Assembly: GCA_009692265.1 (NCBI GenBank)
Contig: SHZM01000003.1
Coordinates: 30,231 to 94,230, forward strand
Direction of reading: 5' to 3'
Length of the DNA: 64,000 nucleotides
DNA from: Gammaproteobacteria bacterium
GTDB taxonomy: Bacteria; Pseudomonadota; Gammaproteobacteria; Ga0077536
Numbering within the stretch: the stretch's first letter is position 1; the number at the start of each line of letters is the position of its first letter. Shown in pieces: positions 46,233 through 55,245 of this stretch. The notes under the pieces were generated by a model. It did not search any database. It had not been told where the DNA came from and saw only the letters and a program-made list of their open reading frames with translations. Made by a program: the position numbers and the translations under genes.

Positions 46233-47449
46233 GCGCAATACCTATGGGCGCGCGCGCCTGGTCGATAACCCGGCGCAAAGACGTAGGACTCAAGGCTGGG
46301 CGCGAAAACCTTGACTACCGGCACCCCCACGGCGAGTTGACTCAAAGGCACCCCAACGACTTGTTCAATGCCAACTGCCCGTAGCCGGATCAGCAGGGCC
46401 GACAGATCGTCGTTGAAGCTCGATGTCGCTAGGCTAACTGCGGCGAATTCGGTCGTAGCCGGTGGCGAAAAATAGTATTGGTATTGATTCGCCCGCTGCT
46501 GCAGCTCGCGCGAGGCGATATACACGCCGGGTAAATTATCGTCGCGGCTCCCGGCGATGATGGTCAGGCGCGATTGAGCAGCCTCGGTAATCGCTCGCGC
46601 CATCGCCACCGTGGCCGTCAGGTGTGCGCCGTACCCACGGAATATCCCGGTGGTGCGATCGTCTGGGTCCGCAATCGCGGCAAAATACACTGGCACGTCA
46701 ATATCTGAGGTGACATCCCACAGCGCAATTTCAAAGCGCGCGCGCGCAAGTTTAGCCAGGAGACCGGCGCACGCCGAGTCTGTAACCGACTCCAGAATAA
46801 TTCGGCGCCGGCGGAGCACGGGGTCTAATTGCTGGTGGAACAACGACACCGCATCGCGTTCGATCAGTTCAAGCAGCCCATGGACGGTTGCTTCAAGCAG
46901 TTCATTGCCCGAGGCAAGGCCGTTGGTGGTGCCCGAGAACGTACGGACGCGATCGCTCGCGATAACCGTATTCATCGACACCGCTTCGAACGGAACCCAA
47001 GTCGTGACGCCAGATCCGAGATCCTCTCCGGCGATCCACTCGTAACCAACATCCCGGCGAAGCTGCGCCCGAGGTCGTAGTGGTATTTGTTCAAGATCGA
47101 GCATCGCGCTGTCTTGGGATAGCGCCAGATACGACTCATGGCGCAACGGGGCCACGATATGCTCGGCATGCCAAAGCTCAATCGATTCCATCATCGCCGA
47201 GGCACGAGCCGCGTCAAGATCGATCCCCTTACCCTGCGAGACAGCTAGCGAACGCGCATTCGGCCGTACGGCCATCACTACGGGGATCCCAATACGATCG
47301 AGGCCGGTGACATTCGCCAGGCGGGTTATGCCGACGTGTTGCTTCGCGGCACTGAATCTAGTCAAGGTTTCAGCCGGCGACCGGGTTCGCTCCGTACCGT
47401 CGTAAAAGCGCTTCGGTTCGAGCGCCTCACCGCCAAAGATCTGCCTCAT
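46229..47449 (-). CDS. ycaO: YcaO-domain protein (thioamide-forming type)
   Basis: Starting at ATG 47449 the protein has 406 residues; an ORF start at 47521 adds 24 residues without family support. YcaO features: GIDLDAARASAMMESIELWH, LLEATVHGLLELIERDAVSL, DRTTGIFRGYGAHL and ARAITEAAQSRLTIIAGSRD, together the ATP-binding glutamate/glutamine set. The C-terminus ends GARAHRYCA and lacks the PxPxP ending of azoline-forming cyclodehydratases, and no E1-like partner is present; with TfuA next to it, peptide thioamidation is the likely activity. The pair is divergent from the export operon starting at 47625. Confidence 0.88.
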   Translation of the reverse strand: MRQIFGGEALEPKRFYDGTERTRSPAETLTRFSAAKQHVGITRLANVTGLDRIGIPVVMAVRPNARSLAVSQGKGIDLDAARASAMMESIELWHAEHIVAPLRHESYLALSQDSAMLDLEQIPLRPRAQLRRDVGYEWIAGEDLGSGVTTWVPFEAVSMNTVIASDRVRTFSGTTNGLASGNELLEATVHGLLELIERDAVSLFHQQLDPVLRRRRIILESVTDSACAGLLAKLARARFEIALWDVTSDIDVPVYFAAIADPDDRTTGIFRGYGAHLTATVAMARAITEAAQSRLTIIAGSRDDNLPGVYIASRELQQRANQYQYYFSPPATTEFAAVSLATSSFNDDLSALLIRLRAVGIEQVVGVPLSQLAVGVPVVKVFAPSLESYVFAPGYRPGARAHRYCA

Positions 47450-47624
47450 CGAAAAGACTCCGTGTCGGCCGCGCGGCCGGGTCCATTTTAAGTTACCAAG
47501 GGGAGCAGCACCTTGACACATTTAAGCGCACTGGGACCGAATTTCAAATCTACTCCCTCCTGCGGATATTTCAGTCCATGCTTGAGTTAGAATCATCTGC
47601 ACCATCGATTAGACGTGGACCCCG

Positions 47625-47966
47625 ATGCAGGACCTTGACCCCGACAAAACCCGAGTCGTCCGCCAGGCACCACACCCCAGTAGCGAGCCGGCCGTGGCCG
47701 ACACAGGTGAACTCAATCCGAATCAAACGGTGATGATGCAACCCTCGCAGCGTGCACGCGCCGCGGCGGCTGATTTACAAGTCAGCCAGCGCGAACGAGA
47801 ATCGAACCAGACCCGCGGGGATTTTCAATGGTCCGGTCAAGTGGATTTTGATGTCACGACCGAATTTGAGTCGATGACTAAGCCCCCTAAGCGCTGGCCG
47901 CGGATCACTGCGTGGTGCGCCGGAACAACTGTGGTCGGCGGGCTGCTGTGGTGGATTTTCTCGTAA
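47625..47966 (+). CDS. tail-anchored small protein opening the export operon
   Basis: 113 residues. Residues 1-88 are hydrophilic and low in predicted structure, with many Gln, Arg and Asp; residues about 93-112 (ITAWCAGTTVVGGLLWWIFS) form a single C-terminal membrane segment. It has no signal peptide and would be inserted tail-first in the inner membrane. The stop overlaps the next start by one base (TAATG at 47964-47968), so the two are coupled. No family recognised. It may assist the transporter or recruit the modified precursor. Confidence 0.7.
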   Translation: MQDLDPDKTRVVRQAPHPSSEPAVADTGELNPNQTVMMQPSQRARAAAADLQVSQRERESNQTRGDFQWSGQVDFDVTTEFESMTKPPKRWPRITAWCAGTTVVGGLLWWIFS

Positions 47967-48505
47967 TGCGACGCGTACTCTTTCTATTCGGGGAACTCAG
48001 CGACAGCGATGTGGACTGGCTCGGTGACGCCGGCCGCGTAACGACCCTCGCACAGGGCGAAACATTGATCAGCGCGGGCACCTTGCCAAGCCAACTGGCG
48101 ATCCTCCTTGATGGCGAATTAGCAGTCGTAATGCCGGGGTCTGGCCTCGATCTCGCTCGTCTGCAGGAGGGCGAGCTTGTCGGTGAACTAACTTTCCTCG
48201 ATCCCCGCCCGCCGCTGGTTAGCGTGAAGGCGGTGACCTCCAGCCTGGTGTTACAGATCCCGCATCGCTCGATTGCGACCCGACTCGCACGGGATAATTC
48301 GTTCGCGGCGCGTTTCTATCGCGGACTCGGCGTGTTTCTGGCAAGTCGGCTGCGCGAAACCACCGGGCGTTTCGGCGTGGCGGCCACGGTCAATGTAGGC
48401 GACCAGTACCTCGAAGCCGACGAGCTCGATGATGAGGGGATGGAGCGCACGGCGCTCGCCGCGCGCCGCTTCGAATTCCTGCGCAACAAGCTCGGCGTTC
48501 TGTAA
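47966..48505 (+). CDS. cyclic-nucleotide-binding-domain protein of the export operon
   Basis: 179 residues from ATG 47966. The first 120 residues form a cNMP-binding beta-roll: GRVTTLAQGETLISAGTLPS, LAILLDGELAVVMPG, LARLQEGELVGELTFLDPRP, SVKAVTSSLVLQIPHRSI. The phosphate-binding cassette (GELTFLDPRPPLVSV) is degenerate, lacking the usual RxA pattern, so nucleotide binding is doubtful. There is no helix-turn-helix. Similar domains are fused to NHLP-type transporters; a regulatory or structural role in export is inferred. Confidence 0.78.
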   Translation: MRRVLFLFGELSDSDVDWLGDAGRVTTLAQGETLISAGTLPSQLAILLDGELAVVMPGSGLDLARLQEGELVGELTFLDPRPPLVSVKAVTSSLVLQIPHRSIATRLARDNSFAARFYRGLGVFLASRLRETTGRFGVAATVNVGDQYLEADELDDEGMERTALAARRFEFLRNKLGVL

Positions 48506-48555
48506 GTGCGCGATATCAAGCCACCTGCAACGCGCGCTCAATCAGTCTTAATCGC

Positions 48556-50001
48556 ATGAGTGAAACAGACGCCAAGCGTGACATCTTCCGGCGCGAAGCG
48601 CTCGAGCACCTCAGTTCGCCCGAGCAACTCGATGCGTTGCTCGAAGTAACCACCAGCCGCGCGTGGCTCGCACTCGCCACCATCGGCGCAGGCCTCGGAC
48701 TCGCGCTGCTATGGAGCGTCGTCGGTCAAATTCCGATTACGGTTGAAGCGGTTGGGATCCTCGTGTACCCCCGCCGAATTGTCTCTGTCCAAGTGCCTGC
48801 GGTGGGGCAATTAACTAACCTTACTGTCGCGGTCGGGGATTTCGTCACGAAGGGCCAAGTGTTGGGCACCTTGAATCAGCCGGAACTCGCGCAGACCTTG
48901 GAGCAGGAGCGCGTACGCTTGGCCGAAGCGCTGAACGAAGGCTCGCAAAAGATGGGCATGCTTAAACGACGCCTTGAACTTGAACGCGAAGCGCTTCTGC
49001 GCAAACGCGAGCTACTGTCTGCGAGGATTCCGTCGCTTAGCGCCATTGCCGAAGGGCAGAAGACCCGCAACGATCGCTATCTGCAACAGCAACAGGCCAA
49101 TCTTGGCGCGGCCCGCGAGACGCAAGGGCGACTCGGTGAGGCGTTGCAAAAGCGCTTCGAAAGTTACGAGCGCTTGCAGCGTGAAGGATTATCCTCCGAT
49201 GATAGCGTGCTGTCGGCGCGTCAGGCGTTAATGGATAACCAAGTGCAACGGGCCGAACTCGAACTTAAAGCCCAGGAAATCGAAGTCCGTCGGTTGGATA
49301 ACGAACAGGCCTATCAAGGAGCACTCGATCGGGTTGACGGCTACAAAAGCGACTTGCAGGAACTTGAAATTCGCGAGAAGGAATTTCAACAACAAGAACT
49401 CGAGGCGAGTACGGGCAAGGAGCAGCAGGTACTCGAAATTCAGCGCAATATCGCGCGCCTCGAGCAGCAGCTCACCAGCCGCGGGCAGATCGTCAGTGAG
49501 TATGCCGGGAAGGTGCTTGAACTTACCGCCGCACCCGGCGCGATTTTGGCCGCCGGCCAACGCTTAGGGGCAATCGAAACCGAGGATGAAGACGCAGAGC
49601 TGATGGGGCTTGCCTATTTCGCGGTCGAGGGGGGTAAGCAATTGACGCCGGGTATGAGTATCCGCATTACGCCGAGTACCGTTCAGCGCGAGCGCTACGG
49701 CAGCATCGAAGGCGAAGTGACTGAGGTCTCCGCCTTTCCCGTCACTACGGACGCGGTCACGAGCATGGTCGGAAACGCGGAAGTCGCGCAACAAATGACG
49801 CAAGGGCAGAGCGTCATTCAAGTATTGGCCAAGCTGTTTCGCGATAAGGACGCCGCGACTGGATTTAAATGGACCTCGGGACACGGGCCACGCGAAGCGG
49901 TCACCGCCGGCACTACCGCAGCCGTGCGCGCGACGATCGAATACCGTCGCCCGATTACTTTTTTACTGCCGATACTGAGACAGTGGACCGGCGTTGGCTG
50001 A
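48556..50001 (+). CDS. HlyD/NHLM-type membrane fusion protein
   Basis: 481 residues. One membrane helix near residues 38-58 (AWLALATIGAGLGLALLWSV) is followed by a biotinyl-lipoyl-like segment (GILVYPRRIVSVQVPAVGQL, VGDFVTKGQVLGTL), a long coiled coil rich in Glu, Gln and Arg (about 110-330), a second half-lipoyl strand (GKVLELTAAPGAILAAGQRL) and a C-terminal beta-barrel. This is the periplasmic adaptor of type I secretion, in the form found in NHLP-peptide export (TIGR03794-like). The stop overlaps the TTG start of the peptidase transporter by eight bases. Confidence 0.87.
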   Translation: MSETDAKRDIFRREALEHLSSPEQLDALLEVTTSRAWLALATIGAGLGLALLWSVVGQIPITVEAVGILVYPRRIVSVQVPAVGQLTNLTVAVGDFVTKGQVLGTLNQPELAQTLEQERVRLAEALNEGSQKMGMLKRRLELEREALLRKRELLSARIPSLSAIAEGQKTRNDRYLQQQQANLGAARETQGRLGEALQKRFESYERLQREGLSSDDSVLSARQALMDNQVQRAELELKAQEIEVRRLDNEQAYQGALDRVDGYKSDLQELEIREKEFQQQELEASTGKEQQVLEIQRNIARLEQQLTSRGQIVSEYAGKVLELTAAPGAILAAGQRLGAIETEDEDAELMGLAYFAVEGGKQLTPGMSIRITPSTVQRERYGSIEGEVTEVSAFPVTTDAVTSMVGNAEVAQQMTQGQSVIQVLAKLFRDKDAATGFKWTSGHGPREAVTAGTTAAVRATIEYRRPITFLLPILRQWTGVG

Positions 50002-52243
50002 CGGCGCGAACAGTTCGGAGACCGCTTCCAAGCCGCCAGCCTCCGCGGCCCGCGTTAATACACCGCCGGTCTTGCAGCTCGAGGCAGTCGAATGCGGTGC
50101 GGCGGCCCTCGCGATGGTACTGCGCTTCCATGGCCGCCTCGTGCCCTTAGCGGCATTGCGCCGGCAGTGCGGTGTTTCGCGTGACGGCAGCAAAGCGTCG
50201 AATATCGTCAAGGCCGCCCGCCACTATGGCCTGGCGGCTAAGGGCTACAGCAAAGAACTGGACCAGGTTTTCTCGCTCAAACCTCCCTTCATCGTGTATT
50301 GGAACTTCAATCATTTCCTGACCTGCGAAGGAATTGATCGGGCACGTAACCGAGTCTACTTAAACGATCCCTCGGTCGGCCACCGCACCGTTACCTTGAA
50401 TGAGTTCAACAAGGCCTACACTGGCGTGGTATTAACCTTTGAGCCCGGTCCCGAGTTTGTCGCCGGCGGTCAACTCCCAAATCCCTTTACTGGAATTCGT
50501 CAACGCCTGGCCGGCTCCACGCGGGCAGTTGTGTTCTGTGTACTGACTGGCTTCCTGCTCGTGGTTCCCGGACTCGCTGTTCCTGCGTTCAACCAGATCT
50601 TCATCGACGCAATTGTGCTCGAATCGCGCACCGAGTGGTTACGTCCGCTGGTGCTTGCGATGCTGTGCGCGGTCGTCGCGCAAGGCCTACTCGAGTACCT
50701 CCAATTGCGGTATTTGCGACGGCTAAAAATCAAACTCTCGATAAAACTATCGAGTGACTATTTGTGGCATCTACTCCATCTACCGGCAAGTTTTTACGCC
50801 CAACGGTATAGCGGCGAAATCGCCAACCGCAGTGAGCTCAACGACAAGCTTGCGGGCCTCCTGTCTGGCCGCCTGGCACAGACTGCCATTGATGTAGTCA
50901 TGATGGTTTTTTACGGCGCACTGATGTTTTGGTACGACGTGACATTGACCTTAATCGCGATTGGTTTTGCCGCCGTCAATGGCTTCGTCCTGGCGTTCAT
51001 TTCGAAACAACGGACCGAGACGAACATGCGTGTGCTGCAGGAGTACGGTAAGGCTGGTGGGGTCGCCATGGCCGGCCTGCAGAGCATTGAAACCCTCAAG
51101 GCCTCGGGGCTGGAATCAGGTTTATTTGCCCAATGGGGTGGCTACTACGCCAAGGCGACGGTCGCTCGCCAACAACTTGAACTCTCTAATCGATGGTTAA
51201 CCGTAACACCGGCCTTGTTAACCGGGCTCACGACTTTATCGCTAATAACCCTAGGCGGCATGCGCGTGGTTAATGGCGAGCTGACGATCGGCATGCTCGT
51301 CGCAATGCAAAGTCTGATCGGAAGCTTCTTAGCGCCAATCAATACCATGGTCAGCCTTGGCGGCGTGTTCCAGGAACTGCGCGGAGATCTCGATCGCATC
51401 GACGATGTGTTGATGAACGAAGTAGTCCCGAAAGCCGACAGCGACGAAATCCTGGATCAGGACGGTGACCGCATCACTCGCCTTGACGGTTACATCGAAC
51501 TGCGCGACGTTGTTTATGGCTACAGCCCGCTCGATCCGCCGCTGTTCGATCACTTCAGTCTCTCGATCACGCCCGGTCAACGCATCGCGCTGGTCGGCGG
51601 CAGCGGTTCGGGCAAATCGACCTTGGGGAAAATAATCAGCGGCGAGTACCAGCCATGGTCGGGGGAGGTCCTATTCGACGGCCGACCGCGGGTTTCGATT
51701 CCTCCAGAAGTCATGCGAAATTCCTTTGCGGTCGTCGATCAGGACATCAGCTTGTTCGAAGGAACCCTGCGCGAGAATCTCTCGCTATGGGATCCGACGA
51801 TTCCCGATGCAGTACTGCAAAACGCGTGTCACGATGCCGCGGCGTGGAGCTTCGTCTCGACGATGGTCGGCGGCTTCGACGGACAATTACGCGAAGGAGG
51901 AATTAATTTAAGCGGCGGCCAACGCCAGCGCCTCGAAATTGCCCGCGCCTTGGTTCACAACCCGGCGATCCTGATTTTTGACGAGGCCACCAGCGCGCTC
52001 GATGCCGAGACCGAAGCGATCGTCATGGAAAATCTGCGCACGCGCGGGTGTACCGTCATCATGATCGCACATCGCTTAAGTACCGTGATTGAGTGTGACG
52101 AGATTTTGCTGCTGCAGGATGGCCAAATCCGCGAACGCGGCACCCATGAAGCGTTGTGGCAGGAAAACGGCGCTTACGCGCGCTTAATGCGTGCCGATCA
52201 GGAACCAACCCTCGCGGTGGAGCCCGAGGAAGCGGATGCCTGA
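49994..52243 (+). CDS. C39-peptidase-containing ABC transporter (NHLP type)
   Basis: 749 residues. The N-terminal C39 peptidase has the complete triad: Cys34 in LEAVECGAAALAMVL, His107 in YWNFNHFLTCEG and Asp125 in VYLNDPSVGH. It cleaves leaders after a double glycine, matching the precursor at 36652. Residues 165-450 contain the membrane domain and the rest the ATPase with GGSGSGKSTL, LSGGQRQRLEIARAL and ILIFDEATSALD. This is the canonical processing and export protein of NHLP/Nif11-leader RiPPs (TIGR03796-like). The start is TTG 49994, overlapping the adaptor gene. All catalytic residues are intact. Confidence 0.92.
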   Translation: MADGANSSETASKPPASAARVNTPPVLQLEAVECGAAALAMVLRFHGRLVPLAALRRQCGVSRDGSKASNIVKAARHYGLAAKGYSKELDQVFSLKPPFIVYWNFNHFLTCEGIDRARNRVYLNDPSVGHRTVTLNEFNKAYTGVVLTFEPGPEFVAGGQLPNPFTGIRQRLAGSTRAVVFCVLTGFLLVVPGLAVPAFNQIFIDAIVLESRTEWLRPLVLAMLCAVVAQGLLEYLQLRYLRRLKIKLSIKLSSDYLWHLLHLPASFYAQRYSGEIANRSELNDKLAGLLSGRLAQTAIDVVMMVFYGALMFWYDVTLTLIAIGFAAVNGFVLAFISKQRTETNMRVLQEYGKAGGVAMAGLQSIETLKASGLESGLFAQWGGYYAKATVARQQLELSNRWLTVTPALLTGLTTLSLITLGGMRVVNGELTIGMLVAMQSLIGSFLAPINTMVSLGGVFQELRGDLDRIDDVLMNEVVPKADSDEILDQDGDRITRLDGYIELRDVVYGYSPLDPPLFDHFSLSITPGQRIALVGGSGSGKSTLGKIISGEYQPWSGEVLFDGRPRVSIPPEVMRNSFAVVDQDISLFEGTLRENLSLWDPTIPDAVLQNACHDAAAWSFVSTMVGGFDGQLREGGINLSGGQRQRLEIARALVHNPAILIFDEATSALDAETEAIVMENLRTRGCTVIMIAHRLSTVIECDEILLLQDGQIRERGTHEALWQENGAYARLMRADQEPTLAVEPEEADA

Positions 52244-55145
52244 CGTCATTTTAGAACGAGCCGCGATTCGCGCCCTCGGTGGCCGCCGCATCGTCATGCG
52301 TAGCCATCATCCGTTGGTGCTCGAAAATCCGCGTCGGATGTGGCTGGTGCTAAGCGGCGCTGTCACCGTGATGACCTCGCGCGTCACACACGGCTTGCCG
52401 ATTGGCGTGCGTCGACGCGTGTTCGAAGCAGGGCCTGGGACGCCACTGTTTCCGGTGTCCGACGGCCGCGCGACTGACGCAGAGCGATTAATCGTCGTCT
52501 CATCGGGAGAAACGGTGCTCGCGGAAGCGCCGCTAAAGAATGCTTCGCAGCTATTGAACACTATCGCCATGCCGCTGCCGCGGGCGATCGGGACATGGGC
52601 CGGAAAACTCTCGTTGTTCGCCGCGCGCGGGCAGGATTTCGCCGGGGCGGATCGCTTCCCGCATGACGGAAAATTCGGATTACCGGATGGCATGCTGATC
52701 TGCGCCGATCGCGATAATGTCACGTGGCTACGCCTTGAAGAAGGTGAGCTGCACGCGTTTGGCGACCCGGAGTTGCGCCTCGGTAAACTTCCGTTTGATC
52801 TGCCAGTGGGGGGCGCGATTTGGTTCCAAGCCAAAGGCGACTCGAAAGTCGTGGTGCAAAGCCAAGTCGCGGGCGACGACCTCGACCTCATCCGCGGGCT
52901 GGCCGTGTTCAATTCACTGCTGCAGACCCGGCTAGCGCAGTTTGAGCAACAGGACAGCGCGGCCGAGCGCATTCGCCTGAGCGAGTCGGCAACTCGTGAG
53001 CGCGAGGCGTTGCGCGGCGGTCTCAAACAGCTCTCCAGCGTGTTGAACCCACGCGAATCGCCGGCACCGCGCGCCACCCCCCTCCTCACCGTCGCGGCGC
53101 TCGTTGGCGATATTCTCGGCGTTAAAATTCAAGCCCCCGCGCAGGCCGAAGATATGCGGCTGGTCAAAGAGCCAATTGAAGCGATTGCGCGGTCGTCGCG
53201 AATCCGTTACCGCACGGTGTTGCTTGCGGGGCGTTGGTGGGAACAGGACTGTGGCCCTTTGATTGCCTATCTAGCCGCGGACCACCGCCCGCTCGCGCTG
53301 CGTCGACAAACCTGGCGCGGCTACACACTCTTCGATCCACAGTCCGGGCGTGAAGAATTGATCACCCCGGAGCTCGCGTTGAAGTTGGAACCCAAGGCGA
53401 TCATGCTCTATCCCCGGTTGCCGGAGTCGGTACGCTCGTTATGGGGAGTCATAGGGCACGCGCTGGGCGGACGCTTGAAAGATCTCATTCTCGTCTTCGG
53501 CATTTCAAGTCTCATCACAGTGGTGGGCATGATCGTGCCGCAGGCCACGGGTCTTTTAATGGACCACGCGATCCCGGATGCGAATCGTCGGTTGCTGGGT
53601 GAACTAGGATTGGCAATGCTGATGGCCGCAATCGGCGCTGCCGCGTTATCCCTCGTCCAGGGTGTCGTGAATACGCGGATTAATTTAAGCACCGATGCCC
53701 AGTCGCAAGGCCTGGTCTGGGATCGGGTTCTGAGCCTGCGCCCGCCAACTTTTCGTCAATACTCAAGCGGCGATCTGCTCGACCGGGTACTCGCGATCAG
53801 CCGGATGGTTCAGTCCGTCAACGGGCAGGTGATGCGCTCGCTGTTAATGGGTACCACCTCGCTGTTGAATCTCGGTCTGATGTTCTTGTACAGCGGCACC
53901 TTGGCAGCCGGTGGCTTGGTGTTGGGGCTCATCGTGGCGCTGGCGACATTCGTCGCCGGCTACGTGGCGCGCCGCTACTATCGGCAGTTGATGGAATTTC
54001 AAGGACGGTTCTTTGGCTTTGTCGTCGAACTCGTCAACGCTGTCAGTAAAATTCGGGTCGCGGCAGCTCAGGGGCGTGCCTACGCGCGATGGGCTGAACG
54101 CTACGCCGAACAACAGCACTTAACGCGCAAGGGTCAGCGCATCGAGGACGGAGTATCGGTGTTGAATTCGTTGGTACCGCTGCTCAGCTCAATCATCATC
54201 TTCTGGCTCGGTGCCGGACTGCTCAACGCGGAGGGACAGTCGCGGCTCACCGTTGGCTCATTTCTCGCGTTTAATTCCGCGATGGGGTTATTCCTAATGG
54301 GTATGACCACCCTCAGTAACACGGTGCTCGATTTGCTGGACGTGGCGGTCGTCGCCGAGCGCGTGCGGCCCCTCCTCGAAGCCGCGATCGAAGTTGACGA
54401 AACCTTGCATGATCCCGGGCGCTTACGCGGTGCCGTTGAATTCAAGGACGTGGGTTTCAGTTATGGCGTCGACGGCCCGCAAATTTTGCATGGCGTGAGC
54501 TTTAAGGCCGCACCCGAAGAGTTTGTGGCGTTTGTGGGACCTTCCGGCAGCGGCAAGTCCACGATTTTTCGCTTGCTCCTGGGATTTGAACAACCGAGCG
54601 CAGGCAACGTCGCGTTCGACAACCGAGATCTTTCTGGCCTGGATGTTACCCTCGTTCGCCGCCAACTCGGGGTGGTGTTGCAGACAGCTCGGATTAACGC
54701 CGGATCACTCTTTGAGAACATCGGAGTCGGCGCCAATTTGTCCGTGGACGAGGCCTGGGCCGCTGCCGAAGACGCCGGATTTGCCGACGAAATCAAGGCC
54801 ATGCCGATGGGTATGCACACCGTCATCAGCGAAGGCGGCACCAATCTCTCGGGCGGCCAACGGCAACGCTTGTTGATCGCGCGATCCCTTGTCCGCAATC
54901 CCAAACTGCTGCTGTTTGATGAAGCCACGAGTGCGCTCGACAACCGCACCCAAGCGATCGTCAGCGCGGCGCTAGAACGTCGCAAGGTCACCCGCTTGGT
55001 AATCGCCCATCGTCTGAGCACGATTCGCCACGCCGATCGCATCTATGTGCTCGCGGCGGGGAGAGTGGTCGAAATGGGCAATTTCGATGAACTGGCCCAG
55101 GCAAATGGCGTTTTTGCGTCGATGATGGCTCGGCAGACAACCTAG
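52236..55145 (+). CDS. second ABC transporter with a cNMP-like N-terminal region (NHLP type)
   Basis: 969 residues from ATG 52236, preceded by GAGGAAG. The first 120 residues form a cNMP-like beta-roll (VMRSHHPLVLENPRRMWLVL, SGAVTVMTS) with no protease cysteine. A long middle region (about 120-430) has helical and unassigned parts; the membrane domain spans about 415-700; the ATPase has GPSGSGKSTIFR, LSGGQRQRLLIARSL and LLLFDEATSALD. Proteins of this form accompany the C39 transporter in NHLP loci (TIGR03797-like) and probably form a heterodimer or a second pump. The gene overlaps the C39 transporter by eight bases. Confidence 0.9.
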   Translation: MPDVILERAAIRALGGRRIVMRSHHPLVLENPRRMWLVLSGAVTVMTSRVTHGLPIGVRRRVFEAGPGTPLFPVSDGRATDAERLIVVSSGETVLAEAPLKNASQLLNTIAMPLPRAIGTWAGKLSLFAARGQDFAGADRFPHDGKFGLPDGMLICADRDNVTWLRLEEGELHAFGDPELRLGKLPFDLPVGGAIWFQAKGDSKVVVQSQVAGDDLDLIRGLAVFNSLLQTRLAQFEQQDSAAERIRLSESATREREALRGGLKQLSSVLNPRESPAPRATPLLTVAALVGDILGVKIQAPAQAEDMRLVKEPIEAIARSSRIRYRTVLLAGRWWEQDCGPLIAYLAADHRPLALRRQTWRGYTLFDPQSGREELITPELALKLEPKAIMLYPRLPESVRSLWGVIGHALGGRLKDLILVFGISSLITVVGMIVPQATGLLMDHAIPDANRRLLGELGLAMLMAAIGAAALSLVQGVVNTRINLSTDAQSQGLVWDRVLSLRPPTFRQYSSGDLLDRVLAISRMVQSVNGQVMRSLLMGTTSLLNLGLMFLYSGTLAAGGLVLGLIVALATFVAGYVARRYYRQLMEFQGRFFGFVVELVNAVSKIRVAAAQGRAYARWAERYAEQQHLTRKGQRIEDGVSVLNSLVPLLSSIIIFWLGAGLLNAEGQSRLTVGSFLAFNSAMGLFLMGMTTLSNTVLDLLDVAVVAERVRPLLEAAIEVDETLHDPGRLRGAVEFKDVGFSYGVDGPQILHGVSFKAAPEEFVAFVGPSGSGKSTIFRLLLGFEQPSAGNVAFDNRDLSGLDVTLVRRQLGVVLQTARINAGSLFENIGVGANLSVDEAWAAAEDAGFADEIKAMPMGMHTVISEGGTNLSGGQRQRLLIARSLVRNPKLLLFDEATSALDNRTQAIVSAALERRKVTRLVIAHRLSTIRHADRIYVLAAGRVVEMGNFDELAQANGVFASMMARQTT

Positions 55146-55245
55146 ACACATTCCTCGAATGAATCTAGATATTCTTGGAATTCTTTTTATTCATAGGTGG
55201 TTAGGTGATATATTTAATCTAATTTAGCGTCACTCCCGTTTAATC

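Noticed and set aside
46229..47449. YcaO as an azoline-forming cyclodehydratase
   Set aside because: No E1-like partner, and the C-terminus lacks the proline-rich ending; TfuA is the coupled partner.
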